Below are positions 14,006 to 19,339 of a DNA stretch of 19,339 nucleotides, piece by piece. The translations under genes were made by a program, and so were the position numbers. The stretch is from Comamonadaceae bacterium (GTDB taxonomy: Bacteria; Pseudomonadota; Gammaproteobacteria; Burkholderiales; Burkholderiaceae_C): NCBI GenBank assembly GCA_947469815.1, contig CANIRI010000010.1:1-19339 (forward strand). Reading direction: 5' to 3'. Each line of letters begins with the position of its first letter. Positions within the stretch are counted from its first letter, which is position 1. The notes below the pieces were generated by a model. That model was not told the DNA's origin. It saw only the letters and a list, made by a program, of their open reading frames with translations, and ran no database searches.

Positions 14006-14869
14006 TTGAGCGGCGAGAACCTGGCCCTCGATTACGCGATGCCGCAGGACAGCACGCCCGAGGTGGTTGACAACGTCGCCGTGGCGCGCCTATATGGCGA
14101 GCCGCTGTTCACCCTGCCCTTGGATTTGTACATCCCGCCCGACGCGCTCGAGGTGTTTCTGGAGGCCTTTGAGGGGCCGCTGGATTTGCTGCTGTACCTG
14201 ATCCGCAAGCAGAACTTCAATATCCTCGATATCCCCATGCTCAGCGTGACGCGCCAGTACCTGGCCTACGTGGAGCAAATCCGCAACCGCAACCTGGAGC
14301 TCGCCGCCGAATACCTGCTGATGGCGGCCATGCTGATCGAGATCAAGTCGCGCATGCTGCTGCCACCCAAAAAGGCGGCCCCTGGCGAAGAAGCCGAAGA
14401 CCCGCGCGCCGAACTGGTGCGCCGTTTGCTGGAATACGAGCAAATGAAGCTGGCGGCGGCGCGGCTCAACGCCCTGCCGGTGGTGGGACGCGACTTTTTG
14501 ACCGCGCAGATCGCCAGCGACGCAGTGATCCAGACCCGCCTGCCCGATGTCAACCCGGCCGATCTGCAAGCCGCCTGGCAGGGCATCTTGCAACGCGCGC
14601 GGCTGGTGCAACACCACACCATCAACCGGGAGCAACTCTCGGTGCGCGAGCACATGACCTTGGTGCTGCGCCGCTTGCAGGGGCAGCGCTTCATGGCCTT
14701 TGAGTCCCTGTTTGACCCCAGCCACACGGTGGCCGTGGTCGTGGTGATGTTCGTGGCGATTCTGGAACTGGCCAAAGAGGCCATGGTCCAAATCACCCAG
14801 GCCGAGTCGTTTGCCCCTATTTATCTGCGGCTGGCCTACACGCCAGAGACGGCTTTGGCCGCCGATTAA
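14006..14869 (+). CDS. scpA: Segregation and condensation protein A (ScpA)
   Basis: ScpA is the kleisin subunit that bridges the heads of the SMC dimer and, with ScpB, forms the bacterial condensin. The 287-residue product carries the family signature [15 protein letters not shown] at 55-69, then [12 protein letters not shown] at 75-86 and [21 protein letters not shown] at about 100-120, with a C-terminal winged-helix part (about 210-280). Two starts are possible: TTG at 14006, used here, and ATG at 14039. Neither has a strong Shine-Dalgarno, and the conserved part begins later, so function is unaffected. It follows DUF3460 by 11 nt. scpB is not nearby. Confidence 0.93.
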   Translation: MSGENLALDYAMPQDSTPEVVDNVAVARLYGEPLFTLPLDLYIPPDALEVFLEAFEGPLDLLLYLIRKQNFNILDIPMLSVTRQYLAYVEQIRNRNLELAAEYLLMAAMLIEIKSRMLLPPKKAAPGEEAEDPRAELVRRLLEYEQMKLAAARLNALPVVGRDFLTAQIASDAVIQTRLPDVNPADLQAAWQGILQRARLVQHHTINREQLSVREHMTLVLRRLQGQRFMAFESLFDPSHTVAVVVVMFVAILELAKEAMVQITQAESFAPIYLRLAYTPETALAAD

Positions 14870-14874
14870 GGCCG

Positions 14875-14903
14875 CTTGCCCGCCAAAGGCAAGCTGTTAC
14901 ATT
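14875..14903 (+). promoter_or_regulatory. Candidate panB promoter with embedded inverted repeat
   Basis: A -35-like TTGCCC (14876-14881) and -10-like TACATT (14898-14903) are separated by 16 nt, placing transcription start about 27 nt before the panB GTG. The perfect inverted repeat CTTGCC-N7-GGCAAG (14875-14893) overlaps the -35 and lies 5 nt after the scpA stop. It could be an operator or a short scpA 3' stem; no T-run follows. Confidence 0.35.
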
Positions 14904-14936
14904 CGCGCCTGTCGCAGCGATTTGGAAAAGCCCACC

Positions 14937-15815
14937 GTGATCCAGGACCCCACCCAATCCACGCCCTACGGCACGCTGCCACCGGCCTCGCCCATGGCCA
15001 ACCGCAAGCCCGTGAGCCTGCCCCGCCTGCTGGAGATGCGGGCACGCGGCGAAAAAATCACCATGTTGACGGCCTATGACGCCACCTTTGCGGCCGTGGC
15101 CGATGCAGCCGGGGTCGAATGCATTTTGATCGGCGACTCATTGGGTATGGTCTGCCAGGGCTTGCCCAGCACCGTGGGCGTGAGCCTGGAGACCATGCGC
15201 TACCACACCGAAAGCGTCGCGCGCGGCATCCGCCGCGCCCAGGGCACGGCCTGGGTCATCGCCGATCTGCCTTTTGGTACCTACCAGGAATCCAAAGAAC
15301 AGGCCTTGCGCAGCGCGGTGGTGCTATCCCAAGCCGGCGCCCACATGGTCAAGATTGAAGGCGGCGGCTGGACCGCCGAGACCGTGCGCTTTTTAGTGGA
15401 GCGCGGTATTCCGGTCTGCGCGCACCTGGGGCTGACACCGCAAACCGTGCACGCGCTGGGCGGCTACCGGGTGCAAGGCAAGTCCGACGCCAGCGCCGAC
15501 ACGCTGCGCCGGCAAGCCCAGGAATTGCAAGACGCTGGCGCCTCCATGCTGGTGCTGGAGATGGTGCCCCACGTGCTGGCCGCTTCGGTCACCCAGTCAT
15601 TGCCGCACTGCGCCACCATTGGCATCGGCGCGGGCAAAGACACGGCGGGTCAGGTGCTGGTGCTGCACGACATGCTGGGCGTGAACCTGGGCAGGATGCC
15701 CAAGTTTGTGCGCAACTTCATGGCCGATGGCGGCTCGATCCGCGGCGCCATGGAGGCCTATGTGGCCGCAGTCAAAAACGGCTCTTTCCCGGACAACGCG
15801 CTGCACGCCTGGTAA
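14937..15815 (+). CDS. panB: 3-methyl-2-oxobutanoate hydroxymethyltransferase PanB
   Basis: PanB transfers a hydroxymethyl group from 5,10-methylenetetrahydrofolate to 2-oxoisovalerate, making ketopantoate for pantothenate and CoA synthesis. Visible motifs are TAYDATFA at 45-52, IGDSLGMV at 65-72 (metal ligand D67), IADLPFGTY at 108-116 (D110), VKIEGG at 138-143 (K139), [10 protein letters not shown] at 160-169, and IGIGAG at 228-233. The GTG at 14937 is chosen because GGAAAA lies about 9 nt upstream and a candidate promoter precedes it. It gives 292 residues, slightly long; an ATG at 14994 with no Shine-Dalgarno would give 273. panC starts 12 nt downstream. Confidence 0.96.
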   Translation: MIQDPTQSTPYGTLPPASPMANRKPVSLPRLLEMRARGEKITMLTAYDATFAAVADAAGVECILIGDSLGMVCQGLPSTVGVSLETMRYHTESVARGIRRAQGTAWVIADLPFGTYQESKEQALRSAVVLSQAGAHMVKIEGGGWTAETVRFLVERGIPVCAHLGLTPQTVHALGGYRVQGKSDASADTLRRQAQELQDAGASMLVLEMVPHVLAASVTQSLPHCATIGIGAGKDTAGQVLVLHDMLGVNLGRMPKFVRNFMADGGSIRGAMEAYVAAVKNGSFPDNALHAW

Positions 15816-15827
15816 TCCTTACCCCGT

Positions 15828-16652
15828 ATGCGCATTGTTCACACCCTGGCGGATCTGCGCCAGCAGCTGCTCCCCTTCCGCCATCCTGCTGTGGTTCCTA
15901 CCATGGGCAATTTGCACGCCGGACATCTGGCACTGGTGCGGGCAGCCAAACCGCTGGGCGACGTGACCGTGGCGACGATTTTTGTGAACCGCTTACAGTT
16001 CGGGCCCAAAGAAGATTTCGACAACTACCCGCGTACCCTGCCAGCAGACTGCGCGCAACTCGAAGCCGCTGGTTGCGACCTGCTGTTTGCGCCCTCCGAG
16101 GCGGAGTTGTACCCGCAGCCGCAAAGCTTTACCGTGCAGCCCGACCCGGCGCTGGCCGACATCTTGGAAGGCCATTACCGTCCCGGGTTTTTTTCCGGCG
16201 TGTGCACGGTGGTGCTCAAGCTGCTGGCCTGCACCCAGGCGCGCAGCGCCTTGTTTGGGAAAAAAGATTACCAGCAGCTCTTGATCATCCGCCACATGGT
16301 GCGCCAGTTCGCGCTGCCCGTGGATGTGATCGGGCAGGACACGCACCGCGAAGCTGACGGTCTGGCCATGTCATCGCGCAATAGCTACCTCAGCCCTGAT
16401 GAGCGCGCGCAAGCGGCACTGCTGGGGCACACGCTGGCGCAGTGTGCAGGTGCCGTTCGCCAGGGCAATACCGCTTTTGCGGACCTGGAAAACCGGGCGC
16501 TGCAGACGCTGCGCTCGGCGGGTTGGATGCCCGACTATGTAGCCATCCGCCGCCAAAGCGACTTGCAAGCGGCCCAGCCCGGTGCGCCGCTGGTAGTGCT
16601 GGGCGCGGCGCGCCTGGGCAGCACGCGCCTGCTTGACAACCAGGAAATCTGA
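15828..16652 (+). CDS. panC: Pantoate--beta-alanine ligase PanC (pantothenate synthetase)
   Basis: PanC condenses pantoate with beta-alanine through a pantoyl-adenylate, the last step of pantothenate synthesis. The 274-residue product shows VPTMGNLHAGH at 23-33 (HxGH nucleotide motif), FVNRLQFGPKEDF at 52-64 (the common form is FVNPxQF), GHYRPGFFSGVCTVV at 115-129, ALFGKKDYQQ at 141-150, and AMSSRNSYLS at 180-189 (KMSKS-like). Its ATG lies 12 nt after the panB stop, so the two form an operon. The ketopantoate reductase and aspartate decarboxylase steps are not in the window. Downstream it converges on the aldehyde dehydrogenase with 15 nt between stops. Confidence 0.97.
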   Translation: MRIVHTLADLRQQLLPFRHPAVVPTMGNLHAGHLALVRAAKPLGDVTVATIFVNRLQFGPKEDFDNYPRTLPADCAQLEAAGCDLLFAPSEAELYPQPQSFTVQPDPALADILEGHYRPGFFSGVCTVVLKLLACTQARSALFGKKDYQQLLIIRHMVRQFALPVDVIGQDTHREADGLAMSSRNSYLSPDERAQAALLGHTLAQCAGAVRQGNTAFADLENRALQTLRSAGWMPDYVAIRRQSDLQAAQPGAPLVVLGAARLGSTRLLDNQEI

Positions 16653-16668
16653 GCGGCGAACACCGCTT
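16651..16668 (+). terminator. Weak hairpin at the panC/aldehyde dehydrogenase convergence
   Basis: GAGCGG (16651-16656) pairs with CCGCTT (16663-16668), with one G-U pair, across a 6-nt loop. The stem overlaps the panC stop and the last base touches the stop of the opposing gene. Only a TTTA follows, so termination would be inefficient; it might act on both strands. Confidence 0.25.
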
Positions 16669-18101
16669 TACGCGGTCTCGCCGTAGCCGATCATGGCTTT
16701 GATTTCCAGGAAATCGTGGATCGCCCAATCGGCGTATTCGCGTCCGTTGCCCGACTGCTTGTAGCCGCCGAAGGGGGCGTAAATATCCCAGTCGGGATAG
16801 TTGATGTTGACCTGTCCGGCCCGCAACTGGCGCGCCACGCGGCGGGCATGGGCCATGTCGGTGGACTGCACATACGCCGCCAAACCGAACTCGGTGTCGT
16901 TGGCGATCTCGATGGCCTGCGCCTCGGAGTCGTAAGGCATGATGGCCAGCACCGGGCCGAAAATCTCTTCGCGCGCAATCGTCATCTGCGGCGTCACGCC
17001 GCCAAACACCGTGGGCCGCACGTAGTAACCCTTGCTGACACCCGCGGGGCGACCCATGCCACCGGCCACCAGCGTCGCGCCCTCAGCAATACCGACTTCA
17101 ATCAGGCGCTGCACTTTGGTGAATTGCAGTTCGCTGACCAGCGGGCCCATGGTGGTGGCGTCTGCCTGCGGGTCGCCGACGATTTGCGCTGCGGCAGCGG
17201 CTTTGGCGTATTCCAATGCCTGCGCGTGCAGGGCACGAGGCACCAGCATGCGGGTGGGGGCGTCGCACGACTGGCCGGTGTTGCTGAAGCAGCCCTCCAC
17301 GCCTTTGCGCACCGCGGTTTCCAGATCGGCATCTTCCAGGATGATGTTGGGGGACTTGCCGCCCAATTCCTGCGCCACGCGCTTGACGGTGTCCGCAGCG
17401 GTTTTGGCCACGATGATGCCGGCGCGGGTGGAACCAGTAAACGACACCATGTCCACATCTTTGTGCCCGGCCATGACCTGCCCGACCGAGGGTCCGTCGC
17501 CGTTGAGCATGTTGTAGACACCGGCGGGTGTGCCCGCAGCGTGCATGATTTCGGAAAACACAATGCCGCTGATGGGCGCGATTTCGCTGGGTTTGAGCAC
17601 CATGGTGCAACCTGCTGCGATGGCAGGTGCCACCTTGCAGACGATCTGGTTGAGCGGCCAGTTCCAGGGTGTGATCAGCGCGACCACGCCAATGCCCTCT
17701 TTCATGATGCGGGTCGCACCGCGCTGGTGTTCAAACTCGTAAGCCTCCAAGGAGGCAATGGTGGCCTCCAGGTGCACACGCCCAGCCCAGACCTGCGCGT
17801 CCCGCGCCCAGGACATCGGCGCACCCATCTCATCACTGACCGCGCGTGCAATATCTTCGGCGCGCGCGTTGTACATATCCAGAATCCGCCGCAACAAAAC
17901 CAGGCGGGTGGCTTTATCGGTGGCGGTAAAGGCCGGGAAAGCGGCCCGGGCCGCCGCCACGGCACGGTCCACATCGGCTGCGCTACCCATGGAAATCTGC
18001 GTGTACGCCGCCTCGGTGGCCGGGTTGATGACGTCGAATAAGCAGGGTGCTACCGGGTCAACCCAGGCGCCGTTGATGTAGAACTGGTGGTGGTGGGTCA
18101 T
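16668..18101 (-). CDS. NAD(P)-dependent aldehyde dehydrogenase family protein
   Basis: The 477-residue enzyme oxidises an aldehyde to the acid. All catalytic features are present: PWNWP at 145-149 (N147 oxyanion hole), KPSE at 170-173 (cofactor K170), FTGST at 221-225, QELGGKSP at 244-251 (general base E245), NTGQSC at 274-279 (nucleophile C279), EEIFGPV at 378-384 and PFGGYKQSGNGRE at 443-455. It belongs to the broad class-1/2-like superfamily branch, with no feature naming a substrate. The start is the ATG at 18101, which gives the usual FYINGAWV N-terminus. It is divergent from a class II aldolase-family gene across 84 nt, so a shared aldehyde or sugar-acid pathway is possible (inference). 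Confidence 0.94.
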   Translation of the reverse strand: MTHHHQFYINGAWVDPVAPCLFDVINPATEAAYTQISMGSAADVDRAVAAARAAFPAFTATDKATRLVLLRRILDMYNARAEDIARAVSDEMGAPMSWARDAQVWAGRVHLEATIASLEAYEFEHQRGATRIMKEGIGVVALITPWNWPLNQIVCKVAPAIAAGCTMVLKPSEIAPISGIVFSEIMHAAGTPAGVYNMLNGDGPSVGQVMAGHKDVDMVSFTGSTRAGIIVAKTAADTVKRVAQELGGKSPNIILEDADLETAVRKGVEGCFSNTGQSCDAPTRMLVPRALHAQALEYAKAAAAAQIVGDPQADATTMGPLVSELQFTKVQRLIEVGIAEGATLVAGGMGRPAGVSKGYYVRPTVFGGVTPQMTIAREEIFGPVLAIMPYDSEAQAIEIANDTEFGLAAYVQSTDMAHARRVARQLRAGQVNINYPDWDIYAPFGGYKQSGNGREYADWAIHDFLEIKAMIGYGETA

Positions 18102-18185
18102 GGTGCGTGCTCTTAGGAAAAGTAACAATTGAGATTAGCAGAGAATGCCCAGACGCCCGGCCACTCTGCGACCCAAGGACAGCCC
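18102..18185. promoter_or_regulatory. 84-nt divergent region between the aldehyde dehydrogenase and class II aldolase genes
   Basis: Both genes must be expressed from this short gap if they have their own promoters. It contains an AT-richer core (AGTAACAATTGAGATTAG) and CAATTG palindrome, but no well-spaced -35/-10 pair on either strand. An AAGGA Shine-Dalgarno precedes the aldolase ATG. Confidence 0.35.
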
Positions 18186-18905
18186 ATGAACGACCACGAC
18201 TTTCTTTCCCCCGCCGTGCGCAGCCTGCGCGCCGACCTGGCGCTGGCCCTGCGCGCCGCCGCCCACCACGGGCTGGCCGAAGGCGTGTGCAACCATTTCA
18301 GCCTGGAATTGCCCGACTCCAGCGGGCGCTTTCTGCTCAACCCGCGCGGGCTGATGTGGGCCGAGATCGGGGCCGATGACATCGTCATGGTCGACGCCAA
18401 CGGCCAGAAGCTGGCCGGACGCCATCCGGTAGAGCCCTCGGCCATGTTCATCCACGCCGGTATCCACAAGGTCTGTCGCAAAGCCTGCGTCCTACACACC
18501 CACATGCCCTACGCCACGGCGCTGACGCTCACCACGGCCGGCGCGCTCGATACCACCTTGTCGCAAAACGCGATGCGCTTTCATGGACGCGTGGCTATCG
18601 ATGCGAACTACAACGGCCTGGCGCTGGACCACGCAGAGGGCGAGCGCATCGCCCGCGCCATGGGCAGCGCGGATGTGGGTTTTCTGGGCAACCACGGCAT
18701 CGTGGTCTGCGCCGACCGGGTCGATTACGCCTATGACGATATGTATTACCTGGAGCGCGCCTGCCAGGCCGAAGTGATGGCACGCCAAACCGGCCTGCCC
18801 CTGCGTCCGCTGGCGCCCGCTCTGGCCGAAACCGTGGCCCGCCAGACCCTGGGCGAGCGCCTGCAAGCGGAACTTTTTTTTGCAGCCCTGCGAAGAAATG
18901 TTTAG
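18186..18905 (+). CDS. Class II aldolase/adducin family protein
   Basis: The 239-residue protein has the fold of L-fuculose-1-phosphate/ribulose-5-phosphate-4-epimerase-type zinc enzymes. Visible are NHFSLE at 36-41, FLLNPRGLMW at 49-58, the EPSAMFIHAGIHK segment at 83-95, the zinc-binding HTH at 104-106 (H104, H106) and the third zinc His in GNHG at 168-171 (H170). Many family members with this non-phosphate-binding look act on small hydroxy acids or have no known substrate, so the reaction is not assigned. The ATG at 18186 has AAGGA 8 nt upstream. An 8-T run codes LFF near the C-terminus. Its stop overlaps the opposing aminotransferase stop by 4 nt. Confidence 0.92.
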   Translation: MNDHDFLSPAVRSLRADLALALRAAAHHGLAEGVCNHFSLELPDSSGRFLLNPRGLMWAEIGADDIVMVDANGQKLAGRHPVEPSAMFIHAGIHKVCRKACVLHTHMPYATALTLTTAGALDTTLSQNAMRFHGRVAIDANYNGLALDHAEGERIARAMGSADVGFLGNHGIVVCADRVDYAYDDMYYLERACQAEVMARQTGLPLRPLAPALAETVARQTLGERLQAELFFAALRRNV

Positions 18906-19339
18906 CGTTTTGCTTGGCTTTCGAGCCATCCGCGCAGCCGCTCCACGCCCTGCGTGAGGCGCGTCAGGTCCTGCGAGGCGAAGCACCAGCGCAACCAACC
19001 GTCCGCCTCGGGCGCGAAGGCGTTGCCAGGGGCCAGACCCAAACCGGCCTCAGAGACCAATCGCTTGGCCGTGGCCAGCGAATCCGCATGACCCTGCAAG
19101 CGAAAAAACGCGTACATACCGCCTTTGGGGCTGGCCACTTCCACACCAGGTACGGCGAGCAACGCCTGCACCAGCGTGTCGCGGCAGCGGTGCAAATGGG
19201 CCACCACGCGCGGCGTGACCTGCGCCTCGCCCTGCAGCGCAGCCAGTCCTGCATGCTGCGTGAACACGCTGACGCTGGAGGTGTTGAACTCGGTGAGCTT
19301 GGACAGCTGCGCGGTCATGGCCGGTGGCACCACCATCCA
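18902..19339 (-). CDS. Class I/II PLP-dependent aminotransferase (C-terminal part, 5' end outside window)
   Basis: The 145 visible residues are the C-terminal domain of a fold-type I aminotransferase; the frame runs past the window edge. WMVVPPAMTAQLSKLTEFNT at the left of the protein resembles the segment just after the PLP-lysine region, where GW-x-V-x-P is common. SPKGGMYAFFRL (about 70-81) and LAPGNAFAPEADGWLRWCFA (about 102-121) are typical of aspartate/aromatic-type enzymes, the WLRWCFA arginine being the usual substrate-carboxylate ligand. The lysine that binds PLP lies outside the window, and the amino donor cannot be deduced. It is convergent with the class II aldolase gene. Confidence 0.88.
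   Translation of the reverse strand, partial: WMVVPPAMTAQLSKLTEFNTSSVSVFTQHAGLAALQGEAQVTPRVVAHLHRCRDTLVQALLAVPGVEVASPKGGMYAFFRLQGHADSLATAKRLVSEAGLGLAPGNAFAPEADGWLRWCFASQDLTRLTQGVERLRGWLESQAKR

Noticed and set aside
16716..18041. A 441-codon open frame on the plus strand opposite the aldehyde dehydrogenase
   Set aside because: It is rich in His, Gly and Arg, as expected for the antisense of a high-GC gene, and has no recognisable motif. The minus-strand gene has every catalytic residue of its family.
18868..18882. An 8-T run in the class II aldolase gene as a phase-variation tract
   Set aside because: Eight bases at the far 3' end encoding Leu-Phe-Phe is within chance, and slippage there would change only the last dozen residues.

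Overview
The window reads as chromosomal DNA of a betaproteobacterium of the Burkholderiales, most likely a Comamonadaceae member (Rhodoferax/Polaromonas-like). The basis is high GC with strong G/C third positions, tripartite tricarboxylate (TTT/Bug-type) transporter genes, an RpfE-type protein beside recJ, and the DUF3460-scpA-panB-panC order. The genus is inference; no rRNA or tRNA gene is present.

Layout. (1) 1-666: the tail of an unidentified gene followed by a DUF3501 protein. (2) 676-2685, minus: tctB-tctA membrane subunits of a tricarboxylate-type carrier, without tctC. (3) 2776-6333, minus: a tightly packed cluster read as lolF-type permease, lolD ATPase, TatD-family hydrolase, spermidine-synthase-like protein, with overlaps or single-digit gaps at each junction. 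(4) 6369-9022, plus: an RpfE-type protein coupled by an ATGA overlap to recJ. (5) 9067-10627: an accessory-looking patch with an AT-richer orphan lipoprotein, an imperfect 56-nt inverted repeat, and a Phd-type antitoxin whose VapC/PIN partner survives only as a frameshifted remnant. (6) 10628-12742, plus: a small membrane protein, an agmatinase-family ureohydrolase, and an SDR overlapping it by 13 nt. (7) 12757-13665, minus: a PPK2-type polyphosphate kinase, divergent from (8) 13788-16652, plus: DUF3460, scpA, panB, panC. (9) 16668-18905: an NAD(P)-dependent aldehyde dehydrogenase and a class II aldolase/adducin-family protein, divergent across 84 nt. (10) 18902-19339, minus: the C-terminal part of a class I aminotransferase, running off the window.

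How the genes work together. LolF and LolD would form one lipoprotein-releasing ABC transporter; the orphan lipoprotein at 9067-10047 has Lys after the lipidated Cys, so it is a plausible outer-membrane client. PanB and PanC catalyse the ketopantoate-forming step and the last step of pantothenate synthesis. TctA/TctB should pair with a periplasmic binding protein encoded elsewhere. The ureohydrolase and SDR look like one transcriptional unit of unknown substrate.

Most of the window is ordinary core genome. I did not find a convincing new multi-gene system. The strongest unusual signals are the lipoprotein/inverted-repeat/decayed toxin-antitoxin patch at about 9.06-10.6 kb, the coupled ureohydrolase-SDR pair, and the RpfE-type/recJ coupling.
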